Below the pieces are notes generated by a model. The model was given only the letters and a program-made list of their open reading frames with translations. It was not told where the DNA came from and did no database searches. A program made the translations under genes and the position numbers. This document shows, piece by piece, positions 1 to 7,359 of a stretch of 18,593 bases of DNA (position 1 is the stretch's first letter; every line of letters begins with the position of its first letter). Origin of the DNA: JBBTXJ01 sp964636345 (GTDB lineage: Bacteria; Patescibacteriota; Patescibacteriia; Magasanikbacterales; JBBTXJ01); NCBI GenBank assembly GCA_964636345.1, contig CAZWRL010000016.1, positions 1 to 18,593 of the forward strand. Reading direction: 5' to 3'.

Positions 1-162
1 GCTCTAAATTTTCCACCGAAAACCTTTCGGACACTCTAAAATTTTTCCTCTCTGGACTCAAAACCACCAAAGGAATTGAAAGAAATCTTTTTGCCAAAAA
101 GTTTCTTTCAAACATTTTTTATTCCCCCGAAAGCATTAAAATCCGCTTCATTTCCCGCCAAA

Positions 163-181
163 GCGAGGGCGTTGCCCTCGC
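163..181. repeat. GC-rich hairpin 1 (8-bp stem)
   Basis: gcgagggc and gccctcgc form a perfect 8-bp stem around a gtt loop. It lies 9 nt from a second, stronger hairpin and about 85 nt downstream of the tRNA-Asn 3' end on the minus strand. No U-tract follows on either strand, so it is not a typical intrinsic terminator. The pair looks like an intergenic palindromic repeat. Confidence 0.6.
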
Positions 182-189
182 GGAGCGAA

Positions 190-218
190 GCCCAGCCCCG
201 CCACAGGCGGGGCTGGGC
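190..218. repeat. GC-rich hairpin 2 (13-bp stem)
   Basis: gcccagccccgcc and ggcggggctgggc form a perfect 13-bp stem around a 3-nt aca loop. No poly-U follows it. It could stop or protect the 3' end of the tRNA-Asn transcript coming from the right, or be a dispersed palindromic element. Copy number in the genome would decide. Confidence 0.65.
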
Positions 219-264
219 GAGCGAACCCTCTCGTCTTCAAAATCCGAGTTCGTATCTGGTTTCT

Positions 265-580
265 TGGCTCCGGGGGTGGGGGTCGAACCCACGACCATCT
301 CGTTACACTTGATCCATCGGTTTCTCGATGGCGTGGACTATATCTTCATCCGTCTCTTGCGAGCGAGGATGCAGGGCGCTTCCCGCGACATGACGCCGAG
401 GTACTCCTTACGGATAGTCTCTGAACCTTTCACATAACATCGCTTTGGATTATGTGACTTGGCTGCTGATTGCCCTGCTTCCGCGAGGGCTTCCAGCAAT
501 TCACCCTGTATCATCCCGATGTCTCCATCGGGAGCTGCGTTTCTCCACAGCGAGCCGCTCTGCCACTGAGCTACCCCGGA
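265..580 (-). tRNA. tRNA-Asn(GTT), interrupted in the anticodon by a group I intron
   Basis: Exon 1 is 580-547 (34 nt) and exon 2 is 305-265 (41 nt, CCA encoded); together they give a 75-nt tRNA. The parts seen are: acceptor stem TCCGGGG/CCCCGGA, D stem GCTC/GAGC, anticodon loop CTGT|TAA giving anticodon GTT, variable loop TGGTC, T arm GTGGG-TTCGACC-CCCAC, discriminator G, CCA. The split lies between anticodon bases 35 and 36. The last anticodon-stem pair (G27-A43) is a mismatch; the other four pair. Without splicing there is no anticodon, so a cell relying on this copy needs the ribozyme. The 5' end is 5 nt after the restored stop of the upstream LAGLIDADG-like pseudogene, so the two may be co-transcribed. 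Reading it as tRNA-His (GTG) was rejected because exon 1 would then have to continue into the P1 loop. Confidence 0.93.
306..546 (-). ncRNA. Group I self-splicing intron in tRNA-Asn (IC3-like), no internal ORF
   Basis: The 241-nt intron shows the expected parts. P1: exon GCTGT (551-547) pairs with the guide GCAGC (538-534), putting the required U.G wobble at the 5' splice site. P2: an 8-bp hairpin with a GAGA tetraloop (533-514). P4/P5: the signature AATTGCTGG-AAGCCC...GGGC-AATCAGCAGCCAAG. P6: a perfect 8-bp stem TCACATAA/TTATGTGA (457-450, 437-430). P7: GACTAT (419-414) with ATAGTC (341-336), inside the classic TTCAGAGACTA and AAGATATAGTCC blocks that hold the guanosine site. P9: CCATCG/CGATGG (331-326, 319-314). 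The last intron base is G (306), as in all group I introns. It carries no reading frame, so it should act as ribozyme only. I assign IC3 because known bacterial tRNA introns are of that type; a covariance model would confirm. Confidence 0.93.
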
Positions 581-585
581 ATAAA

Positions 586-1256
586 TTACTTACAAAGACA
601 CGCGGTCCATGTCTTTATGGTGTGCAACAATGCCCCATCGCAAACAGATACCCGGAAAACCCCATAAGGATGAACCTGTTTACGAAACTTCCTGTCTCGA
701 TTTTGGGCAATATAGCTTTTAGTAAACCTTGAAAGGGGTATCCCTGTCAAGTGCGACCAAAATTTTTTGCCTTGTTCTCATTACTTCCCTGGTGTATATA
801 AACCCATCCCCTAAATTTCTCTTCGGAAACATGACAGCATCTACGCAACCAGTCAACCATGAATTTGATCAATTTTGGATCCATGTTAGTAAATTGAACC
901 ACATCCCCGGTTTTAGATCCTTCTCCGGCATAAAGACTGACACCTGCAATAAAAAAATCTCTCCCGCCAAGCTTCCCAAATGTTCTTCTCGCCCCTTTTG
1001 CCACAATGTTAAGGCGATTAATTTTTTCAGCCTTTTTATTTTTTGCTGCAATAAGCGACCCTTTCCACGCACCCGCGCGAGCACTCCAATAAAGAGCTTT
1101 CAGTTGTTTGTTGGAAAGCTTGACATCTTTACACCAAATACTCGCAGTGCTGCGTGCTATCTGTAATTTATTTTCAATAAACTTAATAGAACAGCCGCGA
1201 GCTCGCATCAGTCGTGCCTCGTGCTTCTTTTTTACAAACTGCCATTGATAACTCAC
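586..1256 (-). pseudogene. HTH + LAGLIDADG-like endonuclease-family gene, frameshifted
   Basis: Residues ~15-55 form a helix-turn-helix of the 'sikfIenkLqiarSTaSiWckdvkLs' type. Residues 101-113 (FFIAGVSLYAGEG) match the LAGLIDADG-like motif of a family common in CPR genomes, followed by QFTNMDPKLIKFMVDWL. The uninterrupted frame ends early at TGA (747-749). Stepping back one base in the run A AAT TTT (759-765) restores the expected family continuation (FWSHLTGIPLSRFTKSYI... then HPYGVFRVSV and LLHTIKTW) to a TAA at 586, about 223 residues in all. So it is either a mutational frameshift (or sequencing error) or programmed -1 slippage; decay is more likely. The start is a GTG 6 nt after an extended -10. 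The gene stops 5 nt before the intron-bearing tRNA-Asn, which suggests a former intron-linked endonuclease now outside the intron. It could instead be a DNA-binding regulator of the same fold. Confidence 0.75.
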
Positions 1257-1262
1257 CTAATG

Positions 1263-1271
1263 AGTATAGCA
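1263..1271 (-). promoter_or_regulatory. Extended -10 promoter of the LAGLIDADG-like gene
   Basis: The minus strand reads TGC-TATACT, a good extended -10. Six bases separate it from the GTG start at 1256, so a start site ~7 nt downstream of the hexamer would fall on the GTG itself (leaderless). No clear -35 is visible at 17 nt. Confidence 0.55.
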
Positions 1272-1279
1272 TATCGAAC

Positions 1280-1309
1280 CGCGGATAAAAGTTACTTAAC
1301 TGTGGATAA
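1280..1309 (-). promoter_or_regulatory. Possible pair of DnaA boxes
   Basis: TTATCCACA (1309-1301, minus) is a perfect DnaA-box 9-mer. A weaker copy TTATCCGCG lies at 1288-1280 in the same orientation, exactly 21 bp (two helical turns) away. Both sit in the 66-bp gap between rpoD and the LAGLIDADG-like gene. They may be chance matches; no cluster or AT-rich unwinding region typical of oriC is seen. Confidence 0.3.
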
Positions 1310-1322
1310 AAAACAACAACAT

Positions 1323-2624
1323 CTAATAATCCCGCAACTTATCGATAATGCCCATCCCCTGCACCCGTTCAAGCGCTTTTGCCTCAATCTGGCGAATGCG
1401 CTCGCGGGTAACATCAAACTCACGCCCCACTTCTTCCAACGTATGCGTTACGCCATCCATCAGCCCAAACCGCATTTCCAAAATCTTTTGCTCGCGCGGC
1501 GAGAGATCCGCGATGGACTGCCGCACATAATCGCGCAGAACCTCCAGCGCCGCCGCGCGATCTGGTGTAATACTCTTAGTATCTTCAATAAAATCCTGCA
1601 AACTTGAATCGTCATCGTCCTCGCCCACAGACACTTCCAATGAAACCGTTTCTTGCGAAATCTTAATGATGTGATTAATCTTAGCGACATCCTCGCCCAT
1701 CTCCGCGGCAATTTCTTCCGGTGTTGGATCACGCCCCAAGTCCTGCAACAGTCGCCGGCTCACCTGCTGAAACTTATTGATGGTCTCTACCATGTGCACC
1801 GGAATGCGAATGGTGCGACTTTGATCCGCCAGCGCGCGGGTAATGGCCTGCCGAATCCACCAGGTGGCGTACGTGGAAAACTTATACCCTTTTTTATATT
1901 CAAACTTTTTCACCGCGCGAAACAAACCGATATTCCCCTCCTGAATTAAATCCAGCAAGGACAAACTCTTCCCAACAAATTTTTTCGCGATGGACACTAC
2001 CAACCGCAAGTTGGCAACAATAAGTTGCCGCTCCGCCAGTCGCTCCCCTTTTTCCTTGCGCTTAGCAATCGCCACCTCTTGTTCCGCGTTCAAAAGCGGA
2101 ATTTTGCCAATCTCACGCAAATACATCTGCACGGAATCCTCGGTGATTGTTCCCAAGTCAAACGGCTGATCCGGATCCATGTTGAACCGTGTGAGAATAT
2201 CCTTATATTCTTCGCGACGACCAAGCAACCCCTCTTTCATCTCCACAATGTCAACACCGGCTCGTTCACACAGATTTAAAAATCCTTCATACAGATCAAG
2301 GTGGTGTTCCAGAAATGCGAAGGAGCGTAGGATCTCACTTTCAGTCAAAAATCCACGACTGCGGCCTTTGTTAATGAGATGCCAAATTTCCTGATTGGTT
2401 GGTTCAACAACCGGCGCGGCGGCAATTTTAGCGGCTTTTTGTTTTGCATGTTTTGCGCGTTGTTTGTGCTGTTCGCGTCGCTTACGCGAAAACACAACAT
2501 GACGCCGCGCGGCGTTCTTTGTTTTTTGACGGTGAATTTTTTTGTTCCGTTGCGGTGGTACTCGGCGTCGTGCCGACGCTTGTTTTTTAAAAATCTTTTT
2601 GCGCGTGCGCGTACGTGCGGGCAT
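1323..2624 (-). CDS. rpoD: Primary RNA polymerase sigma factor (sigma-70/RpoD)
   Basis: This 433-residue protein directs RNA polymerase to housekeeping promoters. In order: a Lys/Arg-rich extension (1-70, including MPARTRTRKKIFKKQASARR), a region-1.1-like helical part (75-115), region 1.2 (161-178, EDSVQMYLREIGKIPLL), region 2 with the core-binding and -10-melting segment (198-275; LIQEGNIGLFRAVKKFEYKK and FSTYATWWIRQAI), region 3 (280-335), an acidic linker (EDDDD), and region 4 with the -35 HTH (395-425; TLEEVGREFDVTRERIRQIE). Intact region 2.4 agrees with the many TATAAT-like sites in the window. It starts 3 nt after the dnaG stop, the classic dnaG-rpoD order, so it is probably translated from the same mRNA. 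The very basic N-terminus is longer than usual. No terminator hairpin is visible after the stop. Confidence 0.98.
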   Translation of the reverse strand: MPARTRTRKKIFKKQASARRRVPPQRNKKIHRQKTKNAARRHVVFSRKRREQHKQRAKHAKQKAAKIAAAPVVEPTNQEIWHLINKGRSRGFLTESEILRSFAFLEHHLDLYEGFLNLCERAGVDIVEMKEGLLGRREEYKDILTRFNMDPDQPFDLGTITEDSVQMYLREIGKIPLLNAEQEVAIAKRKEKGERLAERQLIVANLRLVVSIAKKFVGKSLSLLDLIQEGNIGLFRAVKKFEYKKGYKFSTYATWWIRQAITRALADQSRTIRIPVHMVETINKFQQVSRRLLQDLGRDPTPEEIAAEMGEDVAKINHIIKISQETVSLEVSVGEDDDDSSLQDFIEDTKSITPDRAAALEVLRDYVRQSIADLSPREQKILEMRFGLMDGVTHTLEEVGREFDVTRERIRQIEAKALERVQGMGIIDKLRDY

Positions 2625-2627
2625 AGG

Positions 2628-4403
2628 TTAAATTAAATGACGCAACTGCTCTAAAAGACGCATCACCCGCGCCGGATCCTGCGCCGCTTCCGCGGCCTTA
2701 AGATCTGCAATCAGGTTTTTGCGTTCTTTTTCAAGCCACCCGTTCCGTAGCGCTTCAGAAAGAACATACGCCTCTTGGACTGCTTCTCCTTCGGCAAAAT
2801 CAAACGTTTGTGCTAGAAGGTGCAGTTGATCAAAAAGTTGTTTGCGCTCCTCTGTAAGCGTTTCTCGGAGTTTTGACTCACCAGAGTATACCACAAGTGC
2901 CCTAAAGATGTGAAGCCACTTTTCCCCAAAAATGCTTTCCGGCATGGTTTTAAGAAAATCTATGATTTTAGGATACCGAAGCGCGAGCGCAAGTATTCGC
3001 TCAACGCGGCGCTCGGAAAGGCCTTGCACACTCTCTTTTTCTAGAGCGGGCGCTTTCTCACGCATACCATCGCGCGGCCGCGCCTGCACCCGCGCAACCT
3101 CGGCGCGCAAGTCGTCCTCACGCACGCCCGCCTGCATCGTCTGCGACGAAGTCGTTGCGGGCAGGCCTGCCTGCTCCGCAATGCGATGTATCCAAAAACC
3201 ACGCTCAATGGCGCTTGGAATCACCGCGATCATCTTGAGCGCCGGCGCGAGCGCGTTGGTCAAATCTCGCACTGATCCACCGGCTGCTTGCCCCAAAGCG
3301 TGATCAATAAAAAACGACATGAACGGTTTCGCGCCCGCAATCGCGTCATGCCAGAGCGCTGGATTTTTCTGAATACACTCGTCAGGATCTTTTCCCGCGT
3401 CCGCGCCCGGTATAATCACTTTAACCTCAAAACCAGCGGCAAGCGCCAATTCAACACCGCGCGATGCCGCCGCGAGCCCCGCGCTATCCATGTCAAAGGC
3501 AATGCGCAATTCCTGCGTATAGCGTTTTAACAAACGCAATTGATCCAGTGTGAGCGCGGTGCCGGATGATGCCACCACGTTCATGGTTCCCGCTTTATGA
3601 CAGGCGATAAGATCCATTTGGCCCTCAACAACAATCGCGTGTTTCTGCTCGCGAATTGCCTGCTTCGCAAGATGCAAACTATATAACACACTGCCTTTAT
3701 CATAGACAAGCGTTTGCGGCGTGTTCACATACTTGCCGCCAGCGTCTTCTTTTTCCACCAGCAATCGTCCGGTAAAACCCACGGTAGTTCCGTGCGCGTC
3801 CGCAATGGGAAACATCACCCTGCCGCGAAAACGGTCGTATCCTCCACCCTGCTTGCCCGGAAGTGTTAACCCGGACGCGATACAATCTTCAATGCCAAAT
3901 CCGCGATGCAATAATGCGCGCGTCAATAAACCCCATTCATCCGGCACAAAACCAATGCCAAATACGCTCACGAGTTCGGCGGGCACACCGCGCGCCGTGA
4001 TATACGCGCGCGCGTCAGCCGCGCGCGGCGATCGCAAAAAACCCTGATGAAACCACTCGCGCGCGAACGCCAGAATATCCAACACACGATTCTTCTGACT
4101 GGTTTGCACCTCACGCCGCGCAAATTGAGTCAGTTGTATGCCCGCTTTTTCGGCGAGCAAACGCAACGCCTCCGGAAATGACAACCCTTCCATTTCTTGC
4201 ACAAACGCGAACACATCGCCACCCTTGTTACAGCCAAAACAATGCCACATCTGTCGCTCGCGCGTGACAATAAATGACGGCGTCTTTTCCTGATGGAACG
4301 GACACCGCGCCTTAAAATACGCGCCCGCTTGCTTTAAGGGCAAATATTCGCCAACAAGTTCGGCGATATCCAGTCGCTCTTTGATCGTGTCAACATCCGA
4401 CAT
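2628..4403 (-). CDS. dnaG: DNA primase
   Basis: The 591-residue protein makes RNA primers for replication at the fork with the DnaB helicase. The N-terminal CHC2 zinc-binding domain has C34, H37, C55 and C58 (CPFH...CFGC). The RNA polymerase core follows (~105-250; DRFRGRVMFPI). The TOPRIM domain holds the metal-binding acidic residues in EGQMD (260-264) and DMDSAG (304-309), with AGKDPDE at 336-342. Residues ~365-591 form the helical C-terminal part expected to bind DnaB. Its length is normal for DnaG. It lies 6 nt after the upstream hypothetical gene and 3 nt before rpoD. All key residues are present. Confidence 0.98.
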   Translation of the reverse strand: MSDVDTIKERLDIAELVGEYLPLKQAGAYFKARCPFHQEKTPSFIVTRERQMWHCFGCNKGGDVFAFVQEMEGLSFPEALRLLAEKAGIQLTQFARREVQTSQKNRVLDILAFAREWFHQGFLRSPRAADARAYITARGVPAELVSVFGIGFVPDEWGLLTRALLHRGFGIEDCIASGLTLPGKQGGGYDRFRGRVMFPIADAHGTTVGFTGRLLVEKEDAGGKYVNTPQTLVYDKGSVLYSLHLAKQAIREQKHAIVVEGQMDLIACHKAGTMNVVASSGTALTLDQLRLLKRYTQELRIAFDMDSAGLAAASRGVELALAAGFEVKVIIPGADAGKDPDECIQKNPALWHDAIAGAKPFMSFFIDHALGQAAGGSVRDLTNALAPALKMIAVIPSAIERGFWIHRIAEQAGLPATTSSQTMQAGVREDDLRAEVARVQARPRDGMREKAPALEKESVQGLSERRVERILALALRYPKIIDFLKTMPESIFGEKWLHIFRALVVYSGESKLRETLTEERKQLFDQLHLLAQTFDFAEGEAVQEAYVLSEALRNGWLEKERKNLIADLKAAEAAQDPARVMRLLEQLRHLI

Positions 4404-4409
4404 ACCATA

Positions 4410-4808
4410 CTACCCTCCAAACAATCGCGAAAAAAATCCTCGTTTTTCTTGCGGCGGCTCGTGCGATGACGCCGAAGCGCCAAGCGCCGCGTCTTCTTTT
4501 TGTAACAGTGAAACCATACGCAGAATACGCGCAGCTTCTTGTTCCAACAACTCGCCGTCATACACGCCGCCGTGACGCGGGCCATACACTTTTGTCTCCT
4601 GCATATCCAGATGCACCTTCAACAAAAATCCGTCCGGTTTTTCTTCAACATACCCATGAAAACGAGGGTAACGCTCGCCGGAAAGACGCATCACAAAATT
4701 CTGTTCAACCGTGTGCCGATCGCGATGCTCGTTATACCCGACCCGCTGCATGAGAACGCGGATATTTTCCTTGACGTGAGGCAACTTTATAACCATAGAT
4801 ATGGACAA
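4410..4808 (-). CDS. CPR-type conserved hypothetical protein upstream of dnaG
   Basis: Function unknown. The small protein (128 or 132 aa) has a mixed alpha/beta core with YPRFHGYVEE, GFLLKVHLDMQET, a His/Gly stretch GPRHGGVYDGEL and a helix EQEAARILRMV. A low-complexity tail ends in the amphipathic GFFSRLFGG, possibly a peptide for binding a partner or membrane. I recognise this pattern from hypothetical proteins in Parcubacteria-like genomes but know no assigned role. The start is either ATG at 4796 or an in-frame TTG at 4808; the TTG lies 8 nt after TATATC (4824-4819 region, minus), which would suit a leaderless start. No Shine-Dalgarno is seen. Being first in the dnaG-rpoD operon suggests a link to replication or growth control, but that is inference. 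Confidence 0.75.
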   Translation of the reverse strand: MSISMVIKLPHVKENIRVLMQRVGYNEHRDRHTVEQNFVMRLSGERYPRFHGYVEEKPDGFLLKVHLDMQETKVYGPRHGGVYDGELLEQEAARILRMVSLLQKEDAALGASASSHEPPQEKRGFFSRLFGG

Positions 4809-4815
4809 CTACGTG

Positions 4816-4824
4816 TGATATACT
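4816..4824 (+). promoter_or_regulatory. Extended -10 promoter for the surface-protein pair
   Basis: TGA-TATACT on the plus strand is a good extended -10, predicting a start near 4831 and a ~39-nt leader before the ATG at 4870. The same bases read TATATC on the minus strand, so divergent promoters for the dnaG operon may overlap here. No strong -35 is visible. Confidence 0.5.
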
Positions 4825-4869
4825 GGGATGTAAGAAACCTTGTGTTTAACGTCTTTTTTATATAAGCCT

Positions 4870-7341
4870 ATGGCGACATCTTCTCATATCATATCACGTC
4901 CGGCAAGCCGCGGTCTCATTATAACGACCATCGTAAGCTTGATGGCATCACTTATCCCCATGGCTTCTTGGCAAGTGTCTGCTGCCGAGTTTGCAAGCGC
5001 CGCGCCTGCGGCAACGGTAGCGCCGGGACAAACCAGCGTTCCCGTGCTTGATTTCACGCTACCCGTGTATGCTAACCCGGATCGCGTGCTTGATAGTGAT
5101 GGCCTGGCCACCACAAGCACCGGTAGTATATCTATCCAACCCGGAGCCCAGCTTTTTTCTATCAGTGCAGAAAAAAAACTTTATTATGGAAGCGGCGCCA
5201 GTTACGAAGAGCTCTGGATAGACCGCGACATGAGCAAAAAATACACCTATTTTCTGGGAAACGAGGTGACCTTTGCGGAAAGTGATGGAGAGGTCTATTG
5301 GGGTGAAGGCAATTCATTTGACCCTGATGTTGGAGCGCCCGTTATGCCGGTTGGCGTGGGTTTAAAGGTAGTATCGCGACTCTCTACTCTTGACTGGAGT
5401 ACTTCAAACAGCGCTCTCTTTTCTGATAATGGAACGGTAAACGGTTTGGTTGATCCAGCCGACACTCGACTCGATGCTACGGGTGGTGGAGGATCAAACA
5501 ACATAATGCAACGAAACAGCACGTTTAGTCAGGATGCTATTGTGGCACGGACGGGCGGTATTGGATGCCCAACCGGTGTTGCGATTGGCGATTCCTTGCG
5601 CGTTGGCAATGACGGATTTTTCTTTGTGGCTAACATGGAATATCTTCAAACGGCCGGCGGTAACTGTTATGCCTCTTTTTCCCAGGCAAACAGCAGTTAC
5701 CCTTACCCCCTCAACACGGCAGTTACCGTGTTAACACCCTACAATGGCGCAATAGCGATCACGAAACTCACCTCTATTCCTAACCAGAACTCCACACAAC
5801 TTACTGTTGCCGAAGGAGGAGGTAATCTAAAAGGAATCGCCGCCGGTGATGAAATTTCTTTCAAAGATGCCGCGAACAATACGATTCGTTTCCGTGTGGA
5901 AAAAATCAATAGCGCCGGTACGGGAAGTTTAACCGTTACCTATCTTGCAGGTTCGGTGGCCACGAGCGATAATCTCACGCTCACCGTTACTCCCGGAGTT
6001 TTGAACGCCATAACCACGGCAACTTTTTTTGATGCCACTGTGTGGCAGCCGGTACGCCTGAAGTATATTGATGAAAACGGCAATGGCACGTGGGCTTCAC
6101 CTGAACCGCTCTACTGGTCAAAAATAACTGACGCGAAGCCAAATGAAGTTAGCCACTTAGATATCCGTGTAAACGGCGTTATTGGAGAACAACTGTTGTT
6201 TCAGAGTGGAACGAGCCCCTCGATATTTGGTGAAACACCCCCACCTAATGGCACGGCGGTTATCACGAGCGCCATGGCGGGCACCAAAATATACAGCCAA
6301 ACCGCAGATTGGGTCGCAGGCGATGACTTGGTTGCCGATACGGATAATGACGGATTTTACAACCGTGATGCATTGACCAGCATTCAGGTTTTAAATGAGG
6401 GAACGGCTCCGCGGAGCGCCATTAGCAAAGTAAAACTGTATCACAATGGCATCTTAGTCACGGAACTTTCAGATGAAAACATCCCCGGCCTTTGGGAAGC
6501 AAAGAATCTTTCTGAATCGTTAGTCAGCTCTGGAGCGTTTACCATCAAAGCAGATCTTACAGCGAGCGCTCCCAATGCCGGTACGCTCAAATTTGCGATC
6601 GTAAAAGAAGGTATCAAAACAACGCACCGAACACTACCGAATGACCGCGTGCGCAACGCCGCTGTTCAAACGGTTTCTACGGGAGTAGCAGTTATTCCGG
6701 AAGCGCCGCCCGCGGAACCACCGCAACCTGTGGTAACTCCCGAACTGCGAGGGGGCGATATCTTCATGGTGGCGGGAGCTGCGGCAGGCGCCACCCTGTA
6801 CACCTTCGAAAATGGAAAAAAGAATCCTTTCCCGAACGCGAGCATCTTCCTTTCCTGGTTTCCTGACTTTAACAGTGTCACCATAAAACGAATACCTGAA
6901 ACGGACGTAGGAGCACTGCCGTGGGGTTCCAACATGCGTTATCGTCCCGGCACGCGCATGATTAAAGTGCCTGATGACCCCAAAGTGTACGCGGTGACGC
7001 CCAACGGCAAAGTGTGCTGGGTTAAGGATGAAGACATCGCGAAAAAATTCTACGGGACTAACTGGAACAAAAAAATCAATGACCTGCCCGCCTCCCTTTT
7101 TGTGGGGAGGACTAACTACCAACACGACCCCGCCTGCGATCTGACGCTCGATTCCAAATATCCCACCGCCACCCTGCTCCGTTTTCAACAAAAACGATAT
7201 TATGTTGATAATGGAACGGTCCGTGAGATCACGAACGACGGTTGGACACGCAATCGTTTCCGCGATGAGTTTGTCATTGACGTCACGGACCTCACCGGCT
7301 ATGAAATCGGCGCCGATGTTACGTCATTTACAGGCGCGTGA
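4870..7341 (+). CDS. Secreted surface protein A (CPR PFPN/RPGT/PKVYAV C-terminal domain)
   Basis: This is an 823-residue exported protein of unknown function. Residues ~15-42 form a signal sequence (RGLIITTIVSLMASLIPMA), probably cut near the Ala-rich stretch VSAAEFASA. The body is beta-rich and Thr/Ser/Gly/Asn-rich. It has two likely Ca2+-binding loops, DENGNGTW (~400) and DTDNDGFYNRD (~490), and a Cys pair (CPTGV...GNCYA) that could form a disulfide. The C-terminal ~195 residues (from ~627) are the CPR domain: PFPN, SWFPDF, MRYRPGTRMIKV, DPKVYAV, FYGTNW, then a half-repeat RYYVDNGTVREI. No LPXTG, C-terminal membrane anchor or SLH domain is seen. ATG 4870 is preferred over the upstream TTG at 4840 because the signal peptide then starts normally. 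Its paralogue follows 18 nt downstream. Confidence 0.85.
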   Translation: MATSSHIISRPASRGLIITTIVSLMASLIPMASWQVSAAEFASAAPAATVAPGQTSVPVLDFTLPVYANPDRVLDSDGLATTSTGSISIQPGAQLFSISAEKKLYYGSGASYEELWIDRDMSKKYTYFLGNEVTFAESDGEVYWGEGNSFDPDVGAPVMPVGVGLKVVSRLSTLDWSTSNSALFSDNGTVNGLVDPADTRLDATGGGGSNNIMQRNSTFSQDAIVARTGGIGCPTGVAIGDSLRVGNDGFFFVANMEYLQTAGGNCYASFSQANSSYPYPLNTAVTVLTPYNGAIAITKLTSIPNQNSTQLTVAEGGGNLKGIAAGDEISFKDAANNTIRFRVEKINSAGTGSLTVTYLAGSVATSDNLTLTVTPGVLNAITTATFFDATVWQPVRLKYIDENGNGTWASPEPLYWSKITDAKPNEVSHLDIRVNGVIGEQLLFQSGTSPSIFGETPPPNGTAVITSAMAGTKIYSQTADWVAGDDLVADTDNDGFYNRDALTSIQVLNEGTAPRSAISKVKLYHNGILVTELSDENIPGLWEAKNLSESLVSSGAFTIKADLTASAPNAGTLKFAIVKEGIKTTHRTLPNDRVRNAAVQTVSTGVAVIPEAPPAEPPQPVVTPELRGGDIFMVAGAAAGATLYTFENGKKNPFPNASIFLSWFPDFNSVTIKRIPETDVGALPWGSNMRYRPGTRMIKVPDDPKVYAVTPNGKVCWVKDEDIAKKFYGTNWNKKINDLPASLFVGRTNYQHDPACDLTLDSKYPTATLLRFQQKRYYVDNGTVREITNDGWTRNRFRDEFVIDVTDLTGYEIGADVTSFTGA

Positions 7342-7345
7342 GGAG
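7341..7345 (+). promoter_or_regulatory. Shine-Dalgarno AGGAG overlapping the stop of surface protein A
   Basis: AGGAG begins on the last base of the TGA stop (7339-7341) and lies 14 nt before the ATG at 7360. The long spacing suggests moderate use, and translational coupling of the two surface genes on one mRNA. Confidence 0.55.
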
Positions 7346-7359
7346 ATAATAATCATACT

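Larger units (their letters stand above)
3..437 (+). other. Open frame entering from the left edge; possible C-terminus of an unknown gene
   Basis: This frame is open from the window edge to a TAA at 435-437. Only the first ~52 codons (to about 158) look protein-like: Leu/Phe/Lys-rich and low in repeats, with the stretch ERNLFAKKFLSNIFYSPES. Beyond that the frame runs through two GC hairpins and then antisense through the tRNA-Asn 3' exon, giving the familiar artefact VGVEPTTI, and into the group I intron. A real gene may therefore end here or have been disrupted by the hairpin sequence, but I do not recognise the family. A competing minus-strand frame, starting at an ATG near 116 and open to the edge, cannot be excluded. 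Confidence 0.25.

Noticed and set aside
76..312. 78-residue frame with an ATG at the left edge
   Set aside because: It runs antisense over the tRNA 3' exon (typical GSNPRPSRYT artefact) and through two hairpins; no family pattern.
265..580. Reading the split tRNA as tRNA-His(GTG)
   Set aside because: It needs exon 1 to extend one base past the P1 wobble; exon 2 then no longer gives a 7-base loop, whereas Asn(GTT) fits all stems and loop sizes.
445..732. Plus-strand frame over the intron and tRNA exon 1
   Set aside because: It is antisense to the group I intron, tRNA exon and LAGLIDADG-like C-terminus; no protein-like pattern.
7091..7113. CCTCCC...GGGAGG-like inverted repeat in surface gene A (and 9872-9895 in B) as a terminator
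   Set aside because: It is inside coding sequence, the stem is short, and it lies in the duplicated block; it encodes conserved residues.
6634..7191. 185-residue minus-strand frame inside surface gene A, and its counterpart at 9412-9909 in gene B
   Set aside because: They are similar to each other only because the underlying DNA is duplicated; the plus-strand genes have signal peptides and domains.
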